Shown here: piece by piece, positions 23,969 to 33,500 of the stretch
Position numbering within the stretch: the first letter of the stretch is position 1
Layout of the letters: every line of letters starts with the position of its first letter
DNA from: Chloroflexota bacterium
GTDB taxonomy: Bacteria > Chloroflexota > Dehalococcoidia > Lucifugimonadales > Australimonadaceae
NCBI GenBank assembly: GCA_009838965.1
Contig: VXQP01000012.1
Coordinates: 1 to 43,112, forward strand
DNA: 43,112 nucleotides
Direction: 5' to 3'
Notes under the pieces: generated by a model
Seen by the model: only the letters and a program-made list of their open reading frames with translations
Databases searched by the model: none
Told to the model about the DNA's origin: nothing
Position numbers and translations under genes: made by a program

Positions 23969-24404
23969 CCTCTACAAGGACATCATCCTTGACCACTACC
24001 GCCGCCCGCGGAACGAGGGCCTGATCCCCGACCCGGACCTGCAGTCGACGGGGTTCAACCCGTTCTGTGGCGACCAGGTGGTGCTGACCATCAGCCTCGA
24101 CGGCGACGGGCGCATCAGCAAGACCGGGTTCGAGGGAGAGGGCTGCTCGATCAGCCAGGCGTCGGCCTCGATGCTCACGACGCACCTCTGCGGTCAGACG
24201 ATCGAGGAAGCGGAGGCGCTCGTGCAGACGTTCAAGGGCGTCATGCAGGGCGACGAACTCACCGAAGAGGAAGAGGACGCGCTCGGCGACATCGTGGCGC
24301 TGCAGGGCGTGCGCGAGTTCCCCATCCGCATCAAGTGCGCGCTGCTCGGCTGGACGACGCTCCAGGATGCCATCGCGGACTACCGCAAGGCGCAGGACGC
24401 ATAG
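23943..24404 (+). CDS. sufU: SufU-type sulfur transfer protein
   Basis: This 153-residue IscU-like protein receives sulfur from SufS in Gram-positive-type SUF systems. The three conserved cysteines are present (C42 in NPFCGD, C68 in GEGCSIS, C132 in IRIKCALLGW), along with Asp44. The segment between C68 and C132 includes the extra stretch that separates SufU from IscU. It starts inside the 3-prime end of sufS. ATG 23949 is an alternative start two codons later. It closes the sufBCDSU operon. Confidence 0.92.
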   Translation: MQMPDRLDDLYKDIILDHYRRPRNEGLIPDPDLQSTGFNPFCGDQVVLTISLDGDGRISKTGFEGEGCSISQASASMLTTHLCGQTIEEAEALVQTFKGVMQGDELTEEEEDALGDIVALQGVREFPIRIKCALLGWTTLQDAIADYRKAQDA

Positions 24405-24455
24405 TGTGACACCGCCCTGTTGCGCGTTGCTCGCCAAGGCCGCTAGAACTTCAGC

Positions 24456-24920
24456 ATGGAGATAGCGGCGATGGCAATGAGCGGAATCAGCCTTCTGATT
24501 GCGCTCTGGGGGTTGTATGCTTCTTGCCGGGCACAGAGTGCAGCAGAGCAGGCCAAGAGCCTGTTGGGGCAGAACGCAGCGATAGCCGACCTGACACAAG
24601 CGACTGAGCAAATCCAACTACTGAAGGAGCTACACTCAACACAGCAGTGGCAACGGGCACTAGATAGGTATACACCCCTGCGCCAGCTAGTCCTTGCAGC
24701 TCGCAAACGCCATCCTAGGCTGACTGAGGAAGAACAGATGCAACTGCAAAAGGCCGTGACTCTCATCCGCAGTATGGAAGACGAAGTTGTGGAAGCTTTG
24801 TACGAAAGCAGGGACCCCGATGCTCCCCGCCTATTCAGGACACTCAACGGGATCCAGGAACGCTTGGAAGAAGCTAGGGACTCCTTAGCGAACGAGTACC
24901 AGGTAGGAGGGACAGCATGA
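24456..24920 (+). CDS. small membrane-anchored coiled-coil protein, unknown function
   Basis: I do not recognise this 154-residue protein. It has one N-terminal membrane helix (about residues 5-24) followed by a cytosolic helical region rich in Gln/Glu/Lys (QSAAEQAKSLLGQ, LTEEEQMQLQKAVTLIRSMEDE), probably coiled coil. Base composition is visibly less GC-rich and codon use less biased than in the flanking suf and mutS2 genes, suggesting recent acquisition. The stop overlaps the next gene start by 4 bases, so the two genes form a cassette. Confidence 0.6.
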   Translation: MEIAAMAMSGISLLIALWGLYASCRAQSAAEQAKSLLGQNAAIADLTQATEQIQLLKELHSTQQWQRALDRYTPLRQLVLAARKRHPRLTEEEQMQLQKAVTLIRSMEDEVVEALYESRDPDAPRLFRTLNGIQERLEEARDSLANEYQVGGTA

Positions 24921-25258
24921 CGACCCCAGGCAAAGGACTTGATAATCTAATCAACTCGCTGCTCGTGAAGACTCGCGAAGGGCGTTTGCCTTGGTTCACC
25001 ACGGCCTCACCGCTCTCCTACAGTGTTGCGTTCTCTTCCTCCTCGGTGACGATACGTAGGGCTGGGCCAACAGTATTTCCCGACTACGTCCTAAGCATCC
25101 AGAACGATAGTGGAGAGGAAATCGAGACTTGCACAGCATTTACGCGGACTGACCCCCGTTACTCTGCCCTGGAAGAGCTGTTCAAATACGCACGCCGCAA
25201 GGCGACGGCTGTGGACGAGACTATCGCCCAGATACAGGAGGAACTGGCGGAGGTGTGA
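24917..25258 (+). CDS. small unknown protein, partner of the preceding gene
   Basis: This 113-residue soluble protein has no recognised function. It begins with LDNLINSLLVKTREGRLPW, continues with a short beta-rich domain (SYSVAFSSSSVTIRR, YVLSIQNDSGEEIET), and ends in a helical tail (LEELFKYARRKATAVDETIAQIQEELAEV). This layout is familiar from scattered uncharacterised proteins of mobile cassettes. It is translationally coupled to the gene before it and has similar, less GC-rich composition. Confidence 0.6.
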   Translation: MTTPGKGLDNLINSLLVKTREGRLPWFTTASPLSYSVAFSSSSVTIRRAGPTVFPDYVLSIQNDSGEEIETCTAFTRTDPRYSALEELFKYARRKATAVDETIAQIQEELAEV

Positions 25259-25261
25259 CCC

Positions 25262-25585
25262 CTACCCCTCGTCCTCCACGACGACCGCGGTGCCGTAGGA
25301 GAGCAGTTCGGACGCGCCCTGCATCACCATCGACGTGACGAACCGCATGCCGACGACCGCGTTGGCACCCATGCTCTCCGCCTGCTCCACCATGCGCATG
25401 ATGGCCTGCTCGCGCGACTCCGACATGAGGCGCGTGTACTCGGTCACCTCGCCGCCCACGATGTTGCGCAGGCCGGCGACGATGTCGCGTCCGATGTTGC
25501 GCGCCCGTATCGTGTTGCCCTGCACGAGGCCTTTCACTTCGGTGATGCGCTTCCCCGGGACTGAGTCGGACGTGGCAAGGATCAT
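25262..25585 (-). CDS. YbjQ family protein (UPF0145, heavy-metal-binding-like)
   Basis: This 107-residue protein belongs to the YbjQ/UPF0145 family. Landmarks are MILATSDSVPGKRITEVKGLVQGNTIRARN, the central GGEVTEYTRLMSESREQAIMRM, and AESMGANAVVGMRF followed by a strand with SYGTAVVVE. The family forms pentameric-looking small domains of unknown role and is sometimes described as putative heavy-metal binding. It overlaps the upstream small membrane protein gene by 4 bases, so they are cotranscribed. Confidence 0.85.
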   Translation of the reverse strand: MILATSDSVPGKRITEVKGLVQGNTIRARNIGRDIVAGLRNIVGGEVTEYTRLMSESREQAIMRMVEQAESMGANAVVGMRFVTSMVMQGASELLSYGTAVVVEDEG

Positions 25586-25815
25586 CGGTCAACCTCCTCG
25601 AATCGTTCCGTCTTGCTCTCGCGTATCCGGTCGCGGACGACCGAGGCCATCAACACCACGAACCCGACGATGACAGCGGCGATGGAGAGCCTGATCAGGA
25701 ACGGGACCTCGTCGGCAGCGAACAGCTCCGCCAGCGCATAGTAGACCCCGACGCCAAGCAACCCAACCAGCCCGAGCAGCAGCAGCCCCAACCCGATGTT
25801 CTGCATATCGCTCAC
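25582..25815 (-). CDS. small membrane protein, two helices
   Basis: This protein of 77 residues (74 if the ATG at 25806 is used instead of the GTG at 25815) has two hydrophobic helices: GLGLLLLGLVGLLGVGVYYALA and FLIRLSIAAVIVGFVVLMASV. A charged tail follows. The G-rich sequence before the ATG favours the shorter start. Function unknown; it is coupled to the ybjQ-like gene. A TATACT box on the minus strand (25848-25843) could be its -10, without a convincing -35. Confidence 0.55.
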   Translation of the reverse strand: MSDMQNIGLGLLLLGLVGLLGVGVYYALAELFAADEVPFLIRLSIAAVIVGFVVLMASVVRDRIRESKTERFEEVDR

Positions 25816-25883
25816 CCCCGCACGGCGGTGTCATCACGCTTCAGTATAACGGTGAGCCTGTGCAACCGTGAGGCTGCGTGGGT

Positions 25884-28280
25884 CTACCGAAGCTCCACTT
25901 CGGTCGCGCCGTCCCCGCCCCGCTCGCGGGGAGCGAATGCGTACGACGCCACCGTGCTGCTGTCCGCGAGCCGCCGCCAGACCGCATTCCGGAGCGCGCC
26001 CGTCCCCTTCCCGTGCACGATACGAACGTGCGTAAGACCATAGGCAAGGGCGCTGTCGATGTAGGCGTCGAGCCGCTCGATCGCCTCGTTCGCGCGCTCG
26101 CCCCGCACGTCCAGTTCGATGCCGGGCGCAGGCGTGGAGAGCGGCATCGAGACGCTGGGACGGGCAGGACGCTCCTCCTCGATCGGCTCTCCCGTACGGC
26201 GCAGGCGCGACACGTCCATCTGTAGCCGCGCCGAGCCCACGAGCACCTCCACGCGTCCCGAGTTGTCGGGCTCGGTCAGCACCGAGCCCTTGATGCCAAG
26301 CGCGCCCACCTCCACCGTTTCGCCAACCGCGAGCTTCGTCTTACGCTCCGTCGGAGTTGACGCGGCGCGTTTCCCCCAGACCCGCGAACGCAGCGCGCGC
26401 TGCACGTCCGCAACGTCGGCGGACGCCGCTTCCATCACGCGCGGAGGCGGCGGCTCGCCGCGGAAGGTCTGCCACTCCGCCGCGGACTCGGCCTGCCGCA
26501 GTTTCGCACGGACACGGTTCGCTTCCTGGCGCAACTCGGCCCGCACCTCCTCCACGACCGACGCCTGCGCCGACTCCAGCGCCTCGACCTGCCGGGCAAG
26601 CTCAGCGGAGAGCTGTGCCGAGCGGGCCCGCTCCGCCTCCGCCTCGTCGAGCTTCTCCCGCGTCAGCGCGCGTTCCCAGCGTATCGCCGTCAGCAACCCT
26701 TCGGTCTCGCGGTGCACGGGGCCGAGCCGCTGCTGCGCAGCCTCGATGATGCGCGCGTCCAGCCCCGTCCGCGCCGCGATGTCCATCGCGTAGCTCCTGC
26801 CCGGCAGGCCCATCGTCAGCTTATACGTGGGACGGAGCGTCTGCGGGTCGAGCTCCACGCTGGCATTCTCCATCGCCTCGTGCTCCTCTGCGAGCGCCGC
26901 CAGCGGCCGGTGGTGGGTCGTGACGACGCACGGCACGCCCTGCTCCGCGAGATGCGCCGCGACCGCGCAGCCGAGCGCCGCGCCCTCCTCCGGGTCCGTC
27001 GACGTGCCGAGTTCGTCGAAGAGCACGAGCGAGCGCGGCGTCGCGTGCGCCAGTATCCCGGCGATGGCCGTGACGTGCGAGCTGAACGTGGAAACCGCGT
27101 GTTCGATGCTCTGCTGGTCGCCGATGTCGGCGTATACGCCGTCGAAGAGCGGCAGCGACGTCTGTGGCGAGCATGGGAGCATGAGCCCGCTCTGGCGCAT
27201 GAGCGCCATGAGGCCGAGCGTCTTGAGCGCGACGGTCTTGCCACCCGTGTTGGGGCCGGTCACGACGAGCACCGACACCGGCGGTTCAAGCGCGAGTGAG
27301 ACAGGCACCGCCGTCCCAAGCAACGGGTGGCGAGCCTCGACGAGCCGCACGACGTCGCCCTCCCCCACTGCCACGCCCCGATACGTCCGGGCGTAGCGCG
27401 CCTTCGCGAGCGCTGCGTCCAGACGCGCAATCATCTCCAGCGCGTGCATCGTCTCCGCCGCGCGGCGCCCCACGCTCACGGTGAGGCGTTGCAGGATGCG
27501 GCGAACCTCCTCCTGTTCCGCGTCGCCGGCCTCGCGCCACCGGTTCGTGCGGTGTACGTTCGAGAACGGCTCGATGAAGAGCGTCGCGCCGGAGTCGGAG
27601 GAGCCGTGGACGATGCCGGGCATCCTGCCCTTGAAGTCGGCCTTGACCGGCAGCACGAGCCTGCCGCCGCGCACCGTGTAGAGCCGGTCCTGCAGCACCT
27701 CTGTGCCCAGGTCGGAGTCGACGTACGCCTGCAAACCGGCCGAGGCCTGGTGGTAGGCGTCACGGCTCTCGGAGCGGAGCTGACGGAGCAATGGACTGGC
27801 GTCGTCCTTTACCTCGCCCGAGGGCGTCAGCTTCGCGCGCAGCTCGCGCTCGAGCGGACGCAGGTCCGCGATGTTGCGCGTGAGGCTCCGCAGGAGCGGC
27901 GTCCGCGACCGGGCCGCGCCGCCGAGCGCCTTCGCAGAGCGTGCAGCGTCGAGCCCGTCAGCGACGGCGATCAGTTCGCTGCCCAGGAGCATGCCGCCCA
28001 CCGCGGCGCGTTGAACCAGCGGGCGGGGGTCGTGGGAGAGCTCGAGCGACGGCGACTCATCGAGCAGCAGCGCGGCCTCGGCGGTCTCCTGCTGCAGTTC
28101 GGCGACAGCCGCGGCGTCGTAGACGGGCGCCAGCGCCAGCGCGCGTTCGCGGGACATCGGCGTGCAGGTATGGCTCGCCAGCGTCTCGCGGATGCGGGGG
28201 AACTCAAGCAGCTCCAGCGTCCGCTCGCGCAGTTCAGGCCCTGTCGCGGAAGCGGGCCGCACGTCCGGCAGGTTCGTCAT
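25884..28280 (-). CDS. mutS2: MutS2 family ATPase/endonuclease
   Basis: This 798-residue MutS2 protein has no N-terminal mismatch-recognition domain. The lever/clamp region leads into the ATPase with Walker A VVTGPNTGGKTVALKT (about residue 338) and Walker B SLVLFDELGTSTDPEEG (about residue 420). A long coiled coil follows, and then the C-terminal Smr domain (LDVRGERANEAIERLDAY, VRIVHGKGTGALR). MutS2 proteins act in suppression of recombination and in splitting collided ribosomes in different bacteria. The length is normal. It is divergent from coaE across 121 bases. Confidence 0.94.
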   Translation of the reverse strand: MTNLPDVRPASATGPELRERTLELLEFPRIRETLASHTCTPMSRERALALAPVYDAAAVAELQQETAEAALLLDESPSLELSHDPRPLVQRAAVGGMLLGSELIAVADGLDAARSAKALGGAARSRTPLLRSLTRNIADLRPLERELRAKLTPSGEVKDDASPLLRQLRSESRDAYHQASAGLQAYVDSDLGTEVLQDRLYTVRGGRLVLPVKADFKGRMPGIVHGSSDSGATLFIEPFSNVHRTNRWREAGDAEQEEVRRILQRLTVSVGRRAAETMHALEMIARLDAALAKARYARTYRGVAVGEGDVVRLVEARHPLLGTAVPVSLALEPPVSVLVVTGPNTGGKTVALKTLGLMALMRQSGLMLPCSPQTSLPLFDGVYADIGDQQSIEHAVSTFSSHVTAIAGILAHATPRSLVLFDELGTSTDPEEGAALGCAVAAHLAEQGVPCVVTTHHRPLAALAEEHEAMENASVELDPQTLRPTYKLTMGLPGRSYAMDIAARTGLDARIIEAAQQRLGPVHRETEGLLTAIRWERALTREKLDEAEAERARSAQLSAELARQVEALESAQASVVEEVRAELRQEANRVRAKLRQAESAAEWQTFRGEPPPPRVMEAASADVADVQRALRSRVWGKRAASTPTERKTKLAVGETVEVGALGIKGSVLTEPDNSGRVEVLVGSARLQMDVSRLRRTGEPIEEERPARPSVSMPLSTPAPGIELDVRGERANEAIERLDAYIDSALAYGLTHVRIVHGKGTGALRNAVWRRLADSSTVASYAFAPRERGGDGATEVELR

Positions 28281-28401
28281 CTTCCCCGGATTCTACAAGG
28301 GGCGGCGGTTAACGTGTACGCACGCTTCTGCGCATGCTAAACTCAACCATTGCGCTACCGCCCGGGAGGGTGCGGCGCGGAAACGGAGGCTCCGGGGCAA
28401 C

Positions 28402-29001
28402 GTGCGGGTCATCGGGCTGACGGGCGGGATCGGCGCCGGCAAGAGCGAGGCTGCGAACATCCTCGCGGAACTCGGCGCAGTGGTCATCGACGCCGACGCA
28501 GAGGGACACCGCGCCTATGCGAAAGGGACCATCGGCTGGAGGCGTCTCGTCGAGATATTCAGCAGCGGCATACTGAACGACGACCAGGAGATAGACCGCG
28601 CCCGGCTCGGGGAGCTCGTTTTCGCCAACCCGCAGGCGCTCGCCTGGCTGAACGCCGCGATCCACCCGCTCATTCGTCAGCAGGTGGCGCGGGCGATAGA
28701 GCAGCACCGGCAGAACGGCGAGCACGCCGTCGTCATCGACGCGGCGCTCCTCTACCAGGCGAAGTGGGACGACCTCGCGGACGAGGTGTGGGTCGTCTCC
28801 GCCCCGCCCGCCACAGTGCTGGAACGCCTGCAGAAGCGCGGACTGACCCCGGAAGACGTGCGGCGGCGCGCCGAGGCGCAGAACGGGGCCGAGGCCGCGC
28901 TCGGCAAGGCAGACGCTATCATCGAGAACTCGGGCTCACAGGAAGACCTGCGGGCGTGCGTTCAGGGACTGTGGGAAGAGAGAATCCTGTCCGTAAGGTA
29001 G
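28402..29001 (+). CDS. coaE: dephospho-CoA kinase
   Basis: This enzyme of about 199 residues phosphorylates dephospho-CoA to CoA, the last step of CoA synthesis. The P-loop [14 protein letters not shown] is at residues 5-18. [28 protein letters not shown] and the adenine/lid segments [15 protein letters not shown] are typical of CoaE. I take GTG at 28402 as the start because the family begins immediately before the P-loop strand and GGAGG lies 12 bases upstream. The longer frame runs into the divergent mutS2 promoter region. It ends 8 bases before the MoxR-type gene. Confidence 0.92.
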   Translation: MRVIGLTGGIGAGKSEAANILAELGAVVIDADAEGHRAYAKGTIGWRRLVEIFSSGILNDDQEIDRARLGELVFANPQALAWLNAAIHPLIRQQVARAIEQHRQNGEHAVVIDAALLYQAKWDDLADEVWVVSAPPATVLERLQKRGLTPEDVRRRAEAQNGAEAALGKADAIIENSGSQEDLRACVQGLWEERILSVR

Positions 29002-29009
29002 TGCGACAC

Positions 29010-29876
29010 ATGGCGAACCAGACCCAGCTCTATCAGCAGCACAACATCGAAGAGTACTTCATCGATAAGGAGCCCTTCTACCTCGAGGTCGCCGACGAGA
29101 TCGACATCTTCGAGGCGGCCTACGCCCAGCGCGTGCCCATACTTCTCAAGGGGCCGACCGGCTCCGGCAAGACGCGGTTCGTCGAGTACATGTCCTGGCG
29201 CCTGAACAACGCGCGAAAGCGCGACGGACGCCCGGAGCAGATGTCGCCGCTCGTCACCGTCGCCTGCCACGAGGACCTCACCGCGAGCGACCTCGTCGGG
29301 CGCTATCTGCTCGAACCGGAAGGCACACGCTGGATAGACGGCCCGCTCACCCGCGCCGTCAAGCACGGCGGGATCTGCTACCTCGACGAGGTCGTCGAGG
29401 CGCGGAAGGACACCACCGTGCTCATCCACCCGCTCTCCGACCACCGCCGCCTGCTGCACATCGAGAAGATCGGCGAGGTGCTGGAGTCGCACCCCAACTT
29501 CCTGCTCGTCATCTCCTACAACCCCGGCTACCAGAGCGCGCTCAAGGACCTGAAGCACTCGACGCGCCAGCGCTTCATCGCCATCGAGTTCGACTTCCCG
29601 CCGCGCGACCTCGAAGGGCCGATCATCGAGCATGAGAGCGGCGTCGACCGCACCACGGCCCAGCAGCTCGCGCTGCTCGGCGAGAAGATACGCAACCTCA
29701 TCGGCCAGGGCCTGCAGGAAGGCGTCAGCACGCGCCTGCTCATCTATGCCGGCAAGCTCATCGAGCATGGCATCGCGCCCCGCAGAGCATGCGAGGTCGC
29801 CATCGTGTGGGGCCTCACCGACGACCACGAGACGCAAGCGAGCGTGATGGAGATCGTGACCTCCATCTTCCCGTAA
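29010..29876 (+). CDS. MoxR/CbbQ-NorQ-type AAA+ ATPase
   Basis: This 288-residue AAA+ ATPase belongs to the CbbQ/NirQ/NorQ branch of MoxR proteins. Walker A is [15 protein letters not shown] (near residue 47) and Walker B is [15 protein letters not shown] (near residue 123). The sensor region is [25 protein letters not shown], and a CbbQ-type C-terminal lid follows. These ATPases work with a VWA-domain partner (CbbO or NorD) to remodel or activate metalloenzymes such as Rubisco or NO reductase. The partner is encoded one gene downstream, but no such client enzyme is in the window. The stop overlaps the NUDIX start (TAATG). Confidence 0.92.
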   Translation: MANQTQLYQQHNIEEYFIDKEPFYLEVADEIDIFEAAYAQRVPILLKGPTGSGKTRFVEYMSWRLNNARKRDGRPEQMSPLVTVACHEDLTASDLVGRYLLEPEGTRWIDGPLTRAVKHGGICYLDEVVEARKDTTVLIHPLSDHRRLLHIEKIGEVLESHPNFLLVISYNPGYQSALKDLKHSTRQRFIAIEFDFPPRDLEGPIIEHESGVDRTTAQQLALLGEKIRNLIGQGLQEGVSTRLLIYAGKLIEHGIAPRRACEVAIVWGLTDDHETQASVMEIVTSIFP

Positions 29877-30523
29877 TGGCGGCTACCTTGCAGACAACGC
29901 CGGTACCGGCTGAAGCAGCCTCCCGCATCGAGGCGCTGCGCGCGGCGCTCGCCTCACGCAAGACGCCCGCGCCGTCCGACGCGGACGGGGCGCGGCCTGC
30001 CGCCGTCCTCATCCCGCTGCACTTCCACGACGGCGAGTGGCACGTCATCCTCAACGTGCGGTCGCAGTTCGTAGGCATGCACCAGGGCGAGATCGCCTTC
30101 CCCGGCGGCAAGTACGAACCGAGCGACCCGGACATGCTCGCTTGTGCCCTCCGCGAGGCGCACGAGGAGATGGGCATCGCCCCCGAGGACGTGGACGTCA
30201 TCGGATCGCTGGAACCTGTCCTTACTCGAACGGACTACCTCGTCTGGTCCACGGTGGGGGTCATCCCGCATCCGTACCGGTTCGAGGTCGACGAGAACGA
30301 GGTCGCCGAGATCATCGAGATACCGCTCGACCATCTGCTGACCGACGCCGCGGAACGCCACGAGGCGAGGCTCCAGCCGGACGGCAGCCTGCTGCAGCGC
30401 AAGGCGTACGTCCACGGCCCCAACCTCGTGTTCGGCGCGACAGCGTGGATACTCGCGCAACTGCTCGACCTGCTGCGGGCCCTGCGCCCCGAAGATGCGG
30501 GGCAGGAGAAGGAGACGGCGTGA
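29876..30523 (+). CDS. NUDIX hydrolase, CoA diphosphatase-like
   Basis: This 215-residue NUDIX enzyme has a motif of the CoA pyrophosphohydrolase (NudL/NUDT7-like, UPF0035) type. ILNVRSQFVGMHQGEIAFPGG runs directly into GKYEPSDPDMLACALREAHEEMGI (about residues 75-100). That box has the extra residue relative to the general NUDIX box that is seen in CoA diphosphatases. Such enzymes cleave CoA or acyl-CoA to phosphopantetheine derivatives and 3',5'-ADP. It lies between the AAA+ ATPase and VWA genes, overlapping both by a few bases, and downstream of coaE, so the operon contains both a CoA-making and a possible CoA-degrading enzyme. Confidence 0.85.
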   Translation: MAATLQTTPVPAEAASRIEALRAALASRKTPAPSDADGARPAAVLIPLHFHDGEWHVILNVRSQFVGMHQGEIAFPGGKYEPSDPDMLACALREAHEEMGIAPEDVDVIGSLEPVLTRTDYLVWSTVGVIPHPYRFEVDENEVAEIIEIPLDHLLTDAAERHEARLQPDGSLLQRKAYVHGPNLVFGATAWILAQLLDLLRALRPEDAGQEKETA

Positions 30524-33500
30524 CGAACGAGCACGACAGCGTCATCGAGGAGCTGAAGAAGCACCCGTCCGCTCTCATCTCCGCCTACGAAGCGGTCGCC
30601 GACGAGGTGACCGACGCACTCGGCCCTGCTCCTGCCCTGCGCTGGGCGCAGCAGGGCGTCCGCATCGCATCGCAGGGCCCCCGCGCATGGGAAGCAGCCA
30701 CGGAGTACTTCAAGGCGTCGCCGCAGGTGGTGCAGACCATCGGTTTCACCCAGTTCGAGCGGTGGGCTGAGAGCGGCATCGAACTCACCGCTGAGGCGCC
30801 CGTCATCGCGGCGTCATTCTTTCGTGCCAGCCCGCGCGTCCTCCCCACCCTCGCACCGCGTCACATCGCCGGATGGGCCGGGCTCGGGCGCGGGCTCTCC
30901 AAGGGCACGTGGAAATCGTCCAGCCTCGCGGCGCGCTTCTTCGACGTCAGCGACGAACTCGTGCAGCAGGTCAACTTCCACGAGTTGCAGCTGTTCGTCT
31001 CGCTCGTGCAGACGCTCGCCAGCCGCTCCTACGACCTCGCCGCCGAGGCGCTCGTGCTCGGCCAGCGCGTCCTGCCCGCAGTCAGCGAGCGCGAGGAGCT
31101 GATCTCGCTCGCCAAGGTGCTCGCCGAAACGAGCTGGCGCGAGGTGCGGGGCTCGTTCGAGGCCGCGACCCGTGTCGGCAACAGCGTCGACCGCCGCCTG
31201 CGCCCGCGCTACTTCGCCCTCAGCGAGCGGCTCGCGCGGCAGGGGCTCGGCAACGTCTCCGCCTTCATGGTGGAGAGCGCGCAGTCGCTCGGCCTGCTCC
31301 CGCAGGAGCTGCAGACGATGGTGCTGGAGCGCGCCGAAGACCTCGCCGACACCTCCGCCGAGGCCGTCTCCGCCTTCCTGCGCACCGCGCCCAACGTGCT
31401 CGACCGCATCAGCCCCGCGCAGCTGGACACCTGGTTCGGGCGCGGCCTCGAGTTCCTGAAGGAGAACCCGGACGCGGGCATCGCCTACTTCCGGCTCGAG
31501 TCCGCCCGCGCCGAGACGCTGCTCGACCAGCTCTCGTCCAGCATCGAGTTGGAGAAGGTGCACGGACTCCTCCGCATGTACTCCAACGCGCTCGCAGGCA
31601 CCGAGGTCGAACTGCAGGAATCGACCGACATCACGCACCGCAACATCGGCTGGGTGTCGGTCGAGTTCGCCACGACCGACGGCAAGAGCGTCTTCCTGCC
31701 GCCAACGGTCGATCTGCGCGACACCAAGAGCGAGAACTTCGCATGGCTCAAGGTCGTGACCACGCACCAGGTGGGACACCTGGAGTTCCAGAGCTTCGAC
31801 TTCGACTTCCATGCGCCCTCGGCAGGGTTCAACGACTACCGCGAGGGCATCGCGGAGGGTCTCGGCGCGACTCCGGGCACGACCGAGGTCGCCTCGTTCT
31901 TCGACCTCTTCCCGGTCCGCGCGATGGCCGCCGACCTCTTCTCCACCACCGAGAGCGCCCGCATAGACCAGCGCATCGTGGAGCAGTACCGCGGACTCGC
32001 GCCGAGTTACGAGCGCGTGCAGAACGACGCCCTCGCGTCGCGCGGCCCCATCGAGATGATGCCGGCCCAGCAGGCGCTCATGGAGATGCTCATCCGGCAG
32101 AGCCTCGGGCAGAGCAGCGCCCGCATCCCCTCCGCCTACGCCGCACAGGCGCGGCAGCTCGCCGGCCTGCTCCGCAGCGTGCGCAACCGCGACGCCACGG
32201 TCGAGGACTCCGCCGAGGCCGCGCTTCGCATGTACTACACGCTCTCCCAGGTGCCCAACGCATTCGTGCCGCTGGACGACTGGGAAGACGCCGACCTCTC
32301 CGACGCCGCTTTCGACGAACCGACGCTCGAAGAGATCGTCGAGCGCCTGCGCGCCGAGGCCGAGGAACAGCAGGAGGAGGCGTCGGGCGACGAGTACGAG
32401 TCGCCGGATGACGTCGACTACCGCGGCGACTTCAAGCCGGAGATGGTGCAACTGCTCGCCCAGATGCGCGGGCAGGCCGAGCCCGGCGAGGAAGACGGCT
32501 CCGAGAGCGCGCAGGGCATATCGCAGGCCGAACTCGAGCAGGCGCTGCGCGAGTCCACGGAGATCGACTTCGCCGACGACGCCGAGGTGACCACCGTCGC
32601 CGCGAACATGATGAAGGAGATGGGCGCGGACGCGCCGCAGAACCCCGCGGGCTCCGGCTACAACCAGATACCGCACGTCGACGAGGAAGGCGGGCCGCTG
32701 GAAGCGCTCGAGCCGCGCTCCTACGCCTACGACGAGTGGGACTTCCGCGCCAACGACTACCGCCCACGCTGGTGCATCGTACAGGAGCGCCTCGCCGTGT
32801 CCGGCGAGACCGCCTTCTACAACGAGACGATGCACTCCTACGCCGGACTCATCGAGCAGATCAGGCGGCAGTTCGAGTCCGTCCGCCCGGAGATGTACCG
32901 CAAGGTGAAGCGGCTGCCGGAAGGCGAGGACGTAGACCTCGACGCCGGCATCGAAGCGCTCATCGACCTGCGGAACAACATGACGCCGGACGAGCGCATC
33001 TACTGGCGCCGCAACAAGGACGAGCGCGACGTCGCCGTCGTATTCCTGCTGGACATGAGCGCCTCAACCGCCGAAGCGGTTGAGGAGAGCTCACGCGAGT
33101 CCGACTGGAACGCCCCGGGCGACCCGGTCGCCTACACCGCATGGCTCCGCGCCCGCAGAGGCGAGACCGCCCGTCGCCCCTACAAGCGCATCATCGACGT
33201 CGAGAAAGAGTCGATGGTGCTGCTGATGAATGCGCTGGAGACCATCGGCGACCGCTACGGCGTCTACGGCTTTTCCGGCTTCGGGCGCGAGAACGTCGAG
33301 TTCTACGTCATCAAGGAGGTCGAGGAGCTCTTCTCCGACCGCGTGAAGCGCCGCATGGACAAGGTCGCCCCGCTCCACGCCACGCGCATGGGCCCGGCCA
33401 TCCGCCACGCCACCACCAAGCTGGCCAACGTGGACGCCAAGACCAAGTTCATGTTCGTCATCAGCGACGGCCGCCCGCAGGACCGCGGCTACTCACGCGA

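Noticed and set aside
30814-32835. A 673-residue open frame antisense to the VWA gene
   Set aside because: No recognisable motif is present. It is the mirror of a codon-biased GC-rich gene with clear MIDAS motifs on the other strand.
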